In this document: positions 1-6,645 of the stretch, piece by piece
Position numbering within the stretch: the stretch's first letter is position 1
How the letters are laid out: the number at the start of each line of letters is the position of its first letter
DNA from: Bacteroidaceae bacterium
GTDB taxonomy: Bacteria > Bacteroidota > Bacteroidia > Bacteroidales > Bacteroidaceae
Direction of reading: 5' to 3'
NCBI GenBank assembly: GCA_017961965.1
Contig: JAGCWG010000345.1
Coordinates: 1 to 12,051 of the forward strand
DNA: 12,051 bases
Program-made: the position numbers and the translations under genes
Notes under the pieces: generated by a model
Told to the model about the DNA's origin: nothing
Databases searched by the model: none
Seen by the model: only the letters and a program-made list of their open reading frames with translations

Positions 1-180
1 ATGGAAATTCGTGATTAATTAACGATAAAAACATTAACTTTGTGGTCATAAATATTGTCACGCAAAAACGCAAAAGCATTTCGATATGTACAATTATATT
101 TTTGCACTAAGGTGCCAATTAGAAAAACAGGCAAGAACCTTTAGCTCGGCGATGCCAAACAGAACAAAAACAAGAAAAAA

Positions 181-218
181 CATGTTTTCTTTTGTTTTCT
201 CATGTTTTCTTTTGTTTT
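181..218. repeat. 18-bp tandem repeat, two copies
   Basis: The 18 bases CATGTTTTCTTTTGTTTT occur at 181-198 and again at 201-218, separated by CT. The stretch just upstream (about 163-182) is A-rich with a matching C/G pattern, so 165-198 is also an imperfect A/T palindrome centred on ACATGT. This could be a weak terminator-like hairpin for something to the left or simply low-complexity DNA; the tandem duplication itself is exact. Confidence 0.75.
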
Positions 219-255
219 TACTTCCCGTTGGTCAGTGAGACCGCTTCGCTAAGTT
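218..255 (+). repeat. Dispersed intergenic repeat, copy 1
   Basis: This 38-bp stretch matches 6114-6151 with four differences. The core at 230-255 (starting GGTCAGTGAGACCGCTT) matches 6126-6151 with one C/T change. The core carries a small hairpin, GGTC (230-233) and GACC (239-242) around the loop AGTGA. Beyond 255 the two copies diverge. Both copies lie in non-coding DNA upstream of plus-strand genes in the same orientation. No transposase or flanking duplication is visible. Confidence 0.75.
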
Positions 256-324
256 CTAATTGGCCGCTTGGCGGCAAAAAACAGCAATACGTTTTTAACC
301 GTACAAGACAAGCGAATGTATTTC

Positions 325-440
325 TTTTGTCCTATATCTGTAAAGGGAAATATGCACGAAAGAAATACGAAGGATTTACGAAACATTAACGAAGGATTAA
401 AGAAGAAAGACAAAACAGGCAAAAGATAATTTTGTCCTAT
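325..440. repeat. Short direct repeats upstream of the HD gene
   Basis: ACGAAGGATT occurs at 367-376 and 389-398, exactly 22 bp apart (about two helical turns), and TTTTGTCCTAT occurs at 325-335 and 430-440. The second TTTTGTCCTAT overlaps the candidate -7 element of the HD gene. The spacing of the 10-mers would suit a dimeric regulator on one DNA face, but this is inference; a decayed local duplication is an equally good explanation. Confidence 0.45.
427..434 (+). promoter_or_regulatory. Candidate -7 element for the HD/DUF3810 unit
   Basis: TAATTTTG matches the Bacteroidota -7 consensus TAnnTTTG and lies 28 bp before the ATG at 463. No TTTG-like -33 element is found at the usual 19-20 bp upstream, so this is a half-site match only. 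If real, transcription would begin near 440 and give a leader of roughly 20 nt. Confidence 0.35.
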
Positions 441-462
441 CAATATAAAGAAACAAATACAT

Positions 463-999
463 ATGGATTATCAGGCAATAATAGACAAATATTATCCAGA
501 AGAAAATGAGTTGAAACATATACTCATGGTTCACTCACGACTGGTGGCAGACAAGGCTCTGGCTATCGTAGATAAACATCCTGAACTGGGAGCTGACCGC
601 CAGTTTGTGGAAGAGGCTGCCATGATTCACGATATAGGAATTTTCCGCTGTAACGCTCCTGCCATATATTGTTTTGGCGACAAACATTACATCTGCCACG
701 GAACGATAGGTGCAGAGATTATGCGCGAAGAGGGATTTCCACGTCATGCACTCGTGTGTGAACGCCATACGGGAGCAGGACTTTCATTAGCAGAGATAGA
801 GAGACAGAACCTCCCTATTCCACATCGTGACCTGTTGCCAGAGAGTATTGAAGAAAAGATTGTGTGCTATGCCGACAAGTTTTTCTCAAAGACGAAGCTG
901 GAGAAAGAAAAGACTGTAGAGCAAGCCCTCGCAAGCCTTGCCGGCTTTGGCGAAGACGGATATGAACGCTTCAAGGAGTGGATAAAGATGTTTGAATAG
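463..999 (+). CDS. HD-domain hydrolase, putative metal-dependent phosphohydrolase
   Basis: The 178-residue protein is a compact single-domain HD-superfamily hydrolase. The likely metal ligands are in order and well spaced: His24 (LMVHS), His56-Asp57 in MIHDIG, His79 (ICHG), His102 (ERHTG) and Asp138 (YADKF). This H...HD...H...H...D pattern is that of HD proteins with a two-metal site, such as the Ap4A hydrolase YqeK; nucleotide or dinucleotide substrates are therefore plausible, but the substrate cannot be told from sequence. There is no signal peptide or membrane segment, so it should be cytoplasmic. The ATG at 463 places the first helix correctly before His24. The stop codon (997-999) abuts the ATG of the next gene, which points to co-transcription and translational coupling with the DUF3810 protein. 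I am sure of the fold, not of the biochemical role; no gene symbol is justified. Confidence 0.88.
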   Translation: MDYQAIIDKYYPEENELKHILMVHSRLVADKALAIVDKHPELGADRQFVEEAAMIHDIGIFRCNAPAIYCFGDKHYICHGTIGAEIMREEGFPRHALVCERHTGAGLSLAEIERQNLPIPHRDLLPESIEEKIVCYADKFFSKTKLEKEKTVEQALASLAGFGEDGYERFKEWIKMFE

Positions 1000-2031
1000 A
1001 TGTCACGAAGCAAAATAAGAAGATGGGCACTTGCCATACTTGTTGCATCAATATTTACAATAAGGCTTGTAAGGCACGGAGGTGAGTTCTATGCAACCCA
1101 CATATACCCTTGTGTGTCGTATGTACTTTCGCTCATGGCAAGTATCTGTCCGTGGTCACTTGACGAGATTATCGTCGTGGGATGGGTGGCTGCCACAATC
1201 ATCTACCCATTTGTGGCTCACAGAAAAGGGCAAAAATGGAAACACATCTGCGGAATGGAGATAGAATTCTGTGGATGGATATTCGTTTGGTTCTACATGG
1301 GATGGGCATGCAACTATTATCGTGACAGCATATATGAACGAGCAAAGACAGAACCTGCCAAGGTGGATTCCATACAACTCGTCAGGTTTCTGCATGATTA
1401 CACAGACGCTCTCAACCACTCATACGTAAAAGTAGGAAAGATTAACAAGCAGAAAACGGAAGAAGAGATTAAGGAGCTGTTCAAGGACGTACCCGACAAT
1501 TTCGGGCTTACGCATCCCCACTCCTTTCAGAAACCGAAGAAGTTAATATTCAACCGTCTGTACAGCTCAGTTGGAGTATCAGGTTATATGGGACCTTTTG
1601 CAGCAGAAAGCCATATAAACGAACAGACTTTAGAGAACGAATATCCATTTATTTATGCTCACGAGTTATCGCATCTGCTCGGTGTGAGCAACGAAGGTGA
1701 AGCCAACTATTGGGCATACAGGATATGTACAAAAGCCAAAAGTCGTGAGATTCGGTATGCTGGCTATTACAGGATTCTGCCGAACGTAGCAAGGACAGCA
1801 AGAACATTCTTGTCTGACGATGAATTTGACGAATGGACAAAGACGATTGACAGCAGAATACTCGAAGACCTCAAGACACATGACGAGTTCTGGAAGAGTC
1901 AGATAAGCCCTTGGATTTCGGACATTCAAGATTTTCTGTTCAATCTGTTACTAAAGAGCAACAGAATTTCGCCAGGTACAAAGAATTACGATACGGTTGT
2001 AGAGATGATAGTAAGCTTGGAGAGGAATTGA
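1000..2031 (+). CDS. DUF3810 family membrane protein with HExxH metallopeptidase-like motif
   Basis: The 343-residue protein matches what I know of DUF3810, an uncharacterised family common in Bacteroidota. The N-terminal third is hydrophobic with about three membrane segments (roughly residues 9-25, 57-73 and 88-105, perhaps another near 37-52). The remainder is soluble and holds HELSH at 221-225, preceded by the family-like SGYMGPFAAESHIN stretch (194-207) and followed by SNEGEANYWAY (230-240). His221 and His225 plus a Glu at 232 or 234 form a gluzincin-style zinc site with Glu222 as catalytic base, so membrane-bound zinc peptidase activity is a reasonable inference, unproven for the family. 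It starts directly after the stop of the HD gene (TAG then ATG), implying coupled translation. The C-terminal 90 residues are charged and helical with no recognised domain. It ends 10 bp before a large inverted repeat and converges on purN. Confidence 0.88.
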   Translation: MSRSKIRRWALAILVASIFTIRLVRHGGEFYATHIYPCVSYVLSLMASICPWSLDEIIVVGWVAATIIYPFVAHRKGQKWKHICGMEIEFCGWIFVWFYMGWACNYYRDSIYERAKTEPAKVDSIQLVRFLHDYTDALNHSYVKVGKINKQKTEEEIKELFKDVPDNFGLTHPHSFQKPKKLIFNRLYSSVGVSGYMGPFAAESHINEQTLENEYPFIYAHELSHLLGVSNEGEANYWAYRICTKAKSREIRYAGYYRILPNVARTARTFLSDDEFDEWTKTIDSRILEDLKTHDEFWKSQISPWISDIQDFLFNLLLKSNRISPGTKNYDTVVEMIVSLERN

Positions 2032-2041
2032 AAATATAAAG

Positions 2042-2220
2042 CTTTTTTAGAAACGAAAATTTAGAAAATTAAAGAAAATTTTTAATCAAAAACAAATCTC
2101 AAAAACTTTAATTTATGCCTTCAGTTCATATATGGACGCATAAATGACAAATTTGAAATTTGAGATAAAATCAAAATTTTCTTTAATTTTCTAAATTTTC
2201 GTTTTTCTCTTACAAAAAAG
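2042..2220. terminator. Large nested inverted repeat between convergent genes (likely bidirectional terminator)
   Basis: The gap between the stop codons of DUF3810 (2031) and purN (2227) is almost wholly one inverted repeat. The arms 2051-2082 and 2173-2204 are perfectly complementary over 32 bp. Inside them ATCTCAAA (2096-2103) pairs with TTTGAGAT (2159-2166), and ATTTATGC (2111-2118) pairs with GCATAAAT (2138-2145), leaving a 19-base loop. Outside, CTTTTTT (2042-2048) can pair with AAAAAAG (2214-2220). On the plus strand the main stem is followed by a short T run (2202-2206). The position between converging genes fits a two-way terminator, although the stem is much longer and more A/T-rich than a usual intrinsic terminator; a non-autonomous mobile remnant is the alternative. 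No clear target-site duplication is seen. Confidence 0.65.
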
Positions 2221-2226
2221 TAGATG

Positions 2227-2805
2227 TCATTCTGCCTTGATGACCTTCTCTATCACTTCCGGAAAATGCGCCTGTTCAAGGACGTGAATCTTCTCAGCAA
2301 TCGTATCAGGTGTGTCATCATCCGTAAGGGCTACACGGAACTGGGCAATATGCTCGCCTGCGTCAAGCTCGTTGTTCACGTAATGGATGGTAATGCCCGA
2401 CTCCTTCTCACCTGCCGCCTTTACGGCTTCATGAATATGATGGCCATACATGCCCTTGCCACCATACTTAGGCAGGAGAACAGGATGAATATTGATGATA
2501 CGATTTGGGTACAATTCAATAAGATAATCAGGAACACGTACAAGAAATCCTGCAAGGATAATGTAGTCACAATCCTTGACAGCAGAGAGTACGGTCTCTG
2601 GTTCTTCTGCAAATTGTTTGCGAGAGATAACAACAGAAGGTATTCCGTGGTTCTTAGCACGTTGAAGAGCATAGGCATCTTCACGATTGCTCACAACAAC
2701 AGAGACTTCCACAGCCTTGTCATCATGAAAATAATTGATGATATTCTCAAGATTCGTACCGTTTCCACTTACGAAAACAGCCAATCTTACTGTTTTTCTA
2801 TCCAT
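2227..2805 (-). CDS. purN: Phosphoribosylglycinamide formyltransferase (GAR transformylase)
   Basis: PurN transfers the formyl group of 10-formyltetrahydrofolate to glycinamide ribonucleotide, the third step of de novo purine synthesis, in the cytoplasm. The 192-residue product has the N-terminal nucleotide-binding segment VFVSGNGTNLENII (10-23), the LAGFL strand (84-88), and the catalytic set: Asn105 and His107 in INIHP, and Asp148 in ELDAG. The loop KYGGKGMYGHHIH (113-125) is of the type usual in Bacteroidota PurN. I chose the ATG whose complement is 2803-2805, giving MDRKTVRLAVF, the normal distance to the first strand; an upstream in-frame ATG at 2877 would add 24 uncharacteristic residues that lie over a leader hairpin. 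The gene converges on DUF3810 and diverges from lptD; no other purine gene is present, so it appears to be transcribed alone. Confidence 0.95.
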   Translation of the reverse strand: MDRKTVRLAVFVSGNGTNLENIINYFHDDKAVEVSVVVSNREDAYALQRAKNHGIPSVVISRKQFAEEPETVLSAVKDCDYIILAGFLVRVPDYLIELYPNRIINIHPVLLPKYGGKGMYGHHIHEAVKAAGEKESGITIHYVNNELDAGEHIAQFRVALTDDDTPDTIAEKIHVLEQAHFPEVIEKVIKAE

Positions 2806-2848
2806 AGTTGTTATTGTCGTGTTGTTATTTTGTTCGTACTTTTTTAGC

Positions 2849-2910
2849 CTTGGCAAATGTGGCATTTGGAAAGCCAAGTATGGATTTCGGAAGTAAAACA
2901 GGGCTTCCGA
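2849..2910 (-). promoter_or_regulatory. Two hairpins in the purN leader
   Basis: Between the candidate promoter and the purN start lie two inverted repeats. The first, near the predicted RNA 5' end, pairs TCGGAAG (2887-2893) with CTTCCGA (2904-2910) around a 10-base loop. The second pairs CTTGG (2849-2853) with CCAAG (2874-2878) and, inside it, CAAATG (2854-2859) with CATTTG (2863-2868) around a three-base loop, leaving GAAAG unpaired on one side. Neither is followed by a U run, so they are not simple terminators. I do not recognise a known riboswitch; a regulatory or RNA-stabilising role is only inferred. Confidence 0.45.
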
Positions 2911-2923
2911 TTAAAAATTGATG

Positions 2924-2955
2924 CAAAATTAGGGATTATTTTTAGGAAGTGCAAG
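2924..2955 (-). promoter_or_regulatory. Candidate purN promoter
   Basis: Read on the minus strand, TAATTTTG (complement of 2924-2931) matches TAnnTTTG, and CTTG (complement of 2952-2955) lies 20 bp upstream in the place of the TTTG -33 element, with one mismatch. Transcription would begin near 2918, giving a leader of about 110 nt to the start codon at 2805. Element spacing and direction fit the gene. Confidence 0.5.
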
Positions 2956-3092
2956 CAAAAGACGGCTTTTGTTAAATATTCTTCCGAAATTAGGGAAGAA
3001 GGAAAAACTGGCAGATAGTTAAAAGATTTTAATAAAGGGTCAAATGGGACACATTTTTCAAATTTGAATATCCAACTTTCATTAATTATGTG

Positions 3093-3100
3093 TACCTTTG
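3093..3100 (+). promoter_or_regulatory. Candidate -7 element for lptD
   Basis: TACCTTTG followed by CAG matches the Bacteroidota -7 consensus well. A TTTG -33 element at the normal spacing is missing; the nearest TTTG (3063-3066) is 26 bp away, and it sits in the 12-bp palindrome TTCAAATTTGAA (3057-3068). Predicted transcription start is near 3106, which excludes the in-frame ATG at 3088 as a start codon and supports a start at 3133. Confidence 0.5.
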
Positions 3101-3132
3101 CAGTCGGTTTAAGAAAAGAAACAGACATAGGA

Positions 3133-6054
3133 TTGAAACATCATAAAATAATATTCTCATTTTTACTGTTTTCAGTACTCTCGTTCATATCATACGCCGA
3201 GCGTGGAGTAATGACTCAGAAGAGACAGTATTCAGGGCAAGACAGCCTGGGTGACACTATAGACATGGATAGTGTTATCCAGGATTCGCTTATTTCATCC
3301 ATCCAAGCCAAGATAAAGAATATTGACACCCTAACAAACAAGAACGACTCCGACCACATCGTACTCTCATACCTTGACTCCCTCAAGGCTGTTTATTCTT
3401 CGCAGAAGGGAAAGGGTAACGCCATACAATGGAACGATTCCGTGGCACGTGCAGAAGACTCACTCAAGCATGTCAAGAAGAGTCCACTCGATGCACCAGT
3501 ACAGTTCACAGCAAGTGACTCTCTCGTGTTCTTTATGGGTTCAAAGGATGCCTTCCTCTACGGAAAGAGCGACGTGAAATATACCGACAAGGAGATTACA
3601 GCCGAGATTATCCAGATGAACATGGACAGCAGCATTGTTCACGCAACAGGTGCTGTCGATTCAACAGGAAACAAATTCGGTGAACCTATCTTCAAGGAAG
3701 GTAGCGACACATACGAGTCAGAAAGTATGAGCTACAACTTCAAGACAAAGAAGGGTTACATCACCAACGTATATACGGCTCAGGAAGACGGATTCCTCAC
3801 AAGTGCTGAGTCGAAGAAAGGTGCAGACAACGAGATGTACCTCAAGAACGGTACTTACACCACCTGTGACGAAAAGCATCCACACTTCTACATAGCCCTC
3901 AGTCGTGCTAAGGTACGCCCAGGAAAAAGCGTATTCTCAGGACCAGCATGGCTCGTCATAGAAGACGTACCACTTCCTTTGGCAATTCCTTACGCATATT
4001 TTCCATTCACGAGCAGCTATTCGTCAGGATTAATCATGCCAACATACGGAGATGAGACCACACGTGGATTCTACCTTCGCGATGGTGGATATTACTTTGC
4101 CATAAGCGACATGATGGACTTGAAGCTAACAGGTGAAATATACACCAAAGGCTCATGGGGTATCGGAGGTCAGACGACATACAAGAAACGCTACAAATAT
4201 AGCGGTAACTTCTACTTCAACTATCAGGTGACAAAGGAAGGCGAAGAGAACATGCCTGACTATAACGTAGCCAAGAACTTCAAGATTCAATGGACGCATC
4301 GTCAGGACCCTAAGGCAAGTCCAAACAGTTCTTTCTCAGCCTCTGTCAACTTCACGACACAAAGCTATGAGAAGAAGAACCTCTCAAGCCTCTACAATCC
4401 TGCATCATACTCACAGAGTACACGTACATCAAGTGTGAGCTATTCACGTTCTTTTCCTAAGTCAGGTCTATCGCTCTCAAGCAGTATGAACGTGGCTCAG
4501 AACATGCGCGACTCAACAATAAGCCTCACACTTCCAAGCCTTAACGTGAATCTCGCCCGCCTCTACCCTTTCAAGCGCAAGCATGCAGCAGGAAAGGAAA
4601 GATGGTACGAAAAGATAGCTCTCTCCTACTCAGGTTCGCTCTCCAACAGCATCAACACCAAGGAGGACAAGCTCATGAGTTCAAGTCTCACAAAGGACTG
4701 GAAGAACGGTATTCAGCACTCTGTACCGATATCTGCAACATTCAGCGTGTTCAACTACATCAATATTGTTCCGCAGATTAACTATACAGAGCGATGGTAC
4801 TCATTCAAGACTGAGCGTTCGTGGGACAACGACAGACATAGAGAACGCATAGACACCATCAACGGATTCAACCGAGTATGGGACTACAACCTCAGCGTGT
4901 CTGCCAACACTACAGTTTATGGTTTCTACAAACCGCTTCCTATGTTTGGCAAGAAAGTAGAGGTCATCCGTCACGTCATTACACCTTCAGTCGGCTACTC
5001 ATACGCTCCTGATTTCAGTAGCGACAAGTATGGATATTACGGTACATACGTAAAGACAGACGAGGAAGGAAACGTAACGACTGTATCATACTCTAAGTAT
5101 GCAGGAATGCTCTACGGAGCGCCGGGTGGCGGCAAGAACGGTTCGCTCAGCTTTGACATTTCAAACAACATCGAGGCAAAGTATAAGGACAAGAATGACA
5201 GTACCAAGAAGTTCAGCATCATTGACGAACTGGGTGCAAGTATCTCTTATAACCTTGCAGCAAAACAGCAGCCTTGGAGCAACCTCAGCACACGTCTTCG
5301 TCTCAAATGGGGAAAGACTACATTCAACATGAATGCTGTGTTCCAGACATACGCTTACGAATTTGACAAGAACGGTAACGTAATTGTGGGTAACACTACT
5401 GAATGGTCACATGGACGATTCGGACGCTTCCAGGGAATGAGCAAGAACCTTTCGTACACATTCAACAACCAGACGTTGAAGAACGTAAAGAAAAAGATAA
5501 ACAAGCTTCTCGGCAAGGAAGAAGAAGAGGAAGACGAAAAGGATGCTAAGGGATCTACAGAAAAGAAGGATGACAACTTAGATAGTGAGGATAGTGACGA
5601 GACAAATATCGACAAGGCTCACGACATGAACAGCAAGTCTTCAGATAGTGCAGACGGTCTTGATGCCGATGGTTACATGAAGTTCTCCATGCCTTGGTCG
5701 TTCACAATTTCTTACGGTATCTCAATGACTGAAGACCGTAGCGCAAAGATTAACATTAAGACTATGCGCTACCCATACAAGTTCACTCAGAACATGAACT
5801 TCTCAGGTAATCTCAAACTGTCAAGCAACTGGAACATCAACTTCAGTTCAGGATGGGACTTCAATGCAAAAAAGCTGTCTATGACAACTGTAAACATTCA
5901 TCGTGACATGCATTGTTTCGACATTTCGTGCGGTCTCACATTCGGTATCTTCACTTCGTACAACATCACTATGCGTGCCAAGGCAAGCACACTTACCGAT
6001 GCACTCAATTATGACAAGAGGAGTAGCTACTCAAGTAGTATCAATTGGTACTAA
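3133..6054 (+). CDS. lptD: LPS assembly outer-membrane protein LptD
   Basis: LptD with the lipoprotein LptE forms the outer-membrane translocon that places lipopolysaccharide in the outer leaflet, receiving it from the periplasmic Lpt bridge. The protein (973 residues from the TTG at 3133) has a signal peptide (KHHKIIFSFLLFSVLSFISYA, roughly 2-22), a Ser/Asp-rich linker to about 115, a jelly-roll (OstA/LptA-like) domain from about 120 to 240, then a long region of alternating aromatic/polar strands typical of a beta-barrel, ending in the aromatic NWY expected of an outer-membrane barrel. The TTCDEKHPHFYI segment (243-254) is of the kind I associate with the Bacteroidota form. Cysteines are few: 245, 928 and 933. 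An acidic, low-complexity stretch (about 796-848) interrupts the barrel and is probably a loop. The start is TTG because the candidate promoter overlaps the earlier ATG, while the next ATG (3211) would remove the signal peptide. It diverges from purN and is followed by ruvX after 116 bp. Confidence 0.9.
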   Translation: MKHHKIIFSFLLFSVLSFISYAERGVMTQKRQYSGQDSLGDTIDMDSVIQDSLISSIQAKIKNIDTLTNKNDSDHIVLSYLDSLKAVYSSQKGKGNAIQWNDSVARAEDSLKHVKKSPLDAPVQFTASDSLVFFMGSKDAFLYGKSDVKYTDKEITAEIIQMNMDSSIVHATGAVDSTGNKFGEPIFKEGSDTYESESMSYNFKTKKGYITNVYTAQEDGFLTSAESKKGADNEMYLKNGTYTTCDEKHPHFYIALSRAKVRPGKSVFSGPAWLVIEDVPLPLAIPYAYFPFTSSYSSGLIMPTYGDETTRGFYLRDGGYYFAISDMMDLKLTGEIYTKGSWGIGGQTTYKKRYKYSGNFYFNYQVTKEGEENMPDYNVAKNFKIQWTHRQDPKASPNSSFSASVNFTTQSYEKKNLSSLYNPASYSQSTRTSSVSYSRSFPKSGLSLSSSMNVAQNMRDSTISLTLPSLNVNLARLYPFKRKHAAGKERWYEKIALSYSGSLSNSINTKEDKLMSSSLTKDWKNGIQHSVPISATFSVFNYINIVPQINYTERWYSFKTERSWDNDRHRERIDTINGFNRVWDYNLSVSANTTVYGFYKPLPMFGKKVEVIRHVITPSVGYSYAPDFSSDKYGYYGTYVKTDEEGNVTTVSYSKYAGMLYGAPGGGKNGSLSFDISNNIEAKYKDKNDSTKKFSIIDELGASISYNLAAKQQPWSNLSTRLRLKWGKTTFNMNAVFQTYAYEFDKNGNVIVGNTTEWSHGRFGRFQGMSKNLSYTFNNQTLKNVKKKINKLLGKEEEEEDEKDAKGSTEKKDDNLDSEDSDETNIDKAHDMNSKSSDSADGLDADGYMKFSMPWSFTISYGISMTEDRSAKINIKTMRYPYKFTQNMNFSGNLKLSSNWNINFSSGWDFNAKKLSMTTVNIHRDMHCFDISCGLTFGIFTSYNITMRAKASTLTDALNYDKRSSYSSSINWY

Positions 6055-6058
6055 AAGA

Positions 6059-6079
6059 ATTAAAAATTAAAAATTAAAA
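6059..6079. repeat. Three 7-bp ATTAAAA direct repeats
   Basis: Three consecutive ATTAAAA units follow the lptD stop codon by four bases. Short A/T runs of this kind are simple-sequence DNA; no U-run hairpin accompanies them, so termination after lptD is not supported by a visible intrinsic terminator. Confidence 0.7.
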
Positions 6080-6113
6080 ATCAATAATCCCCATTATCCG
6101 GACGGATGCCCCG

Positions 6114-6151
6114 TTACTTTCCTTCGGTCAGTGAGACCGCTTTGCTAAGTT
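6114..6151 (+). repeat. Dispersed intergenic repeat, copy 2
   Basis: This is the second copy of the repeat at 218-255, same orientation, four differences in 38 bp. The central hairpin is slightly stronger here: CGGTC (6125-6129) with GACCG (6135-6139) around AGTGA. It is followed by a G-rich run, TGGGGGTTAGGGGGC (6151-6165), not present in copy 1, and ends 19 bp before the ruvX start codon, so on a read-through lptD-ruvX message it would form part of the ruvX leader. Confidence 0.75.
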
Positions 6152-6170
6152 GGGGGTTAGGGGGCAATTT

Positions 6171-6587
6171 ATGAGCAGAATATTATCCATAGATTACGGG
6201 CAGAAGAGAACAGGTATTGCTGTTACTGACCCTCTCCAGATGATTGCCAACGGTCTCACGACAGTTGACACAAAGAATCTGGAGGCGTTCATCTTGGACT
6301 ATATGCAGAAGGAGGACGTGGAGACAATAGTCGTAGGACTCCCTAAGCAAACGAATGGTGAGGACTCAGAGAACATGAAGCGCATCACACCTTTCGTCAA
6401 TCGTCTCAAGAAACTCTTCCCAGACAAGAAGATAGAAATGTATGACGAGCGATTCACATCAGTACTTGCCCACAAAGCCATGCTTGACTCAGGCATAGGC
6501 AAGAAGGCAAGACAGGACAAAGGGCTCGTTGACAAGATTAGCGCAACCATAATCCTTGAGGATTACTTGGAGAGCATAAAATATTGA
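6171..6587 (+). CDS. ruvX: RuvX/YqgF family pre-16S rRNA nuclease (putative Holliday junction resolvase)
   Basis: The 138-residue product has the usual length and all hallmarks of the YqgF family, an RNase H-like fold related to RuvC. Visible motifs are ILSIDYGQKRTGIAV (4-18, Asp8), VVGLPKQTNGEDS (54-66), YDERFTS (91-97, Glu93) and GLVDKISATIILEDYL (118-133, Asp121); Asp8, Glu93 and Asp121 are the likely metal-binding acids. In E. coli the family member is implicated in 5' processing of 16S rRNA; a Holliday-junction role is older and less certain. The ATG at 6171 gives the normal N-terminus; an upstream TTG at 6150 would add seven residues translated from the intergenic repeat. It is 116 bp after lptD and 58 bp before def; no own promoter is evident. 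Confidence 0.95.
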   Translation: MSRILSIDYGQKRTGIAVTDPLQMIANGLTTVDTKNLEAFILDYMQKEDVETIVVGLPKQTNGEDSENMKRITPFVNRLKKLFPDKKIEMYDERFTSVLAHKAMLDSGIGKKARQDKGLVDKISATIILEDYLESIKY

Positions 6588-6645
6588 AAACATCTCCACT
6601 ATATTATATAATAGGAAAAAGTAGAATCATAAAAATCAAAATATA

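Larger units (their letters stand above)
1..462. other. Gene-free region upstream of the HD-domain gene
   Basis: No open frame here looks like a protein. A five-codon reading (ATG GAA ATT CGT GAT TAA) at the very edge could be the tail of an upstream gene, but it cannot be judged. Two TAnnTTTG matches occur, TAACTTTG at 35-42 and TATTTTTG at 97-104, neither with a good TTTG about 19-20 bp upstream, so both are weak promoter candidates. An imperfect hairpin can form between 107-116 and 130-144. The rest is A/T-rich and holds the repeats listed separately, plus a small GCCGC-TTG-GCGGC hairpin at 263-275 followed by six A residues. Base composition is less even than in the coding DNA. Confidence 0.6.

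Noticed and set aside
192..389. Plus-strand reading frame of 65 codons
   Set aside because: It starts at TTG in the tandem repeat, runs through the dispersed repeat and simple-sequence DNA, and shows no protein-like pattern.
249..443. Minus-strand reading frame of 64 codons
   Set aside because: It covers A/T-rich repeats, resembles no family and has no promoter-like sequence ahead of it.
2224..2847. Plus-strand reading frame of 207 codons opposite purN
   Set aside because: It is the antisense shadow of purN, whose catalytic motifs are clear; the frame shows no domain.
2806..2877. Upstream ATG at 2877 as the purN start
   Set aside because: It would add 24 residues not typical of PurN and translate through the leader hairpin; the ATG at 2805 gives the normal length.
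6150..6170. TTG at 6150 as the ruvX start
   Set aside because: The extra seven residues come from the intergenic repeat; ATG at 6171 gives the family's standard N-terminus.
6602..6613. 12-bp A/T palindrome before def as an operator
   Set aside because: TATTATATAATA is low complexity and such palindromes are expected by chance in A/T-rich gaps.
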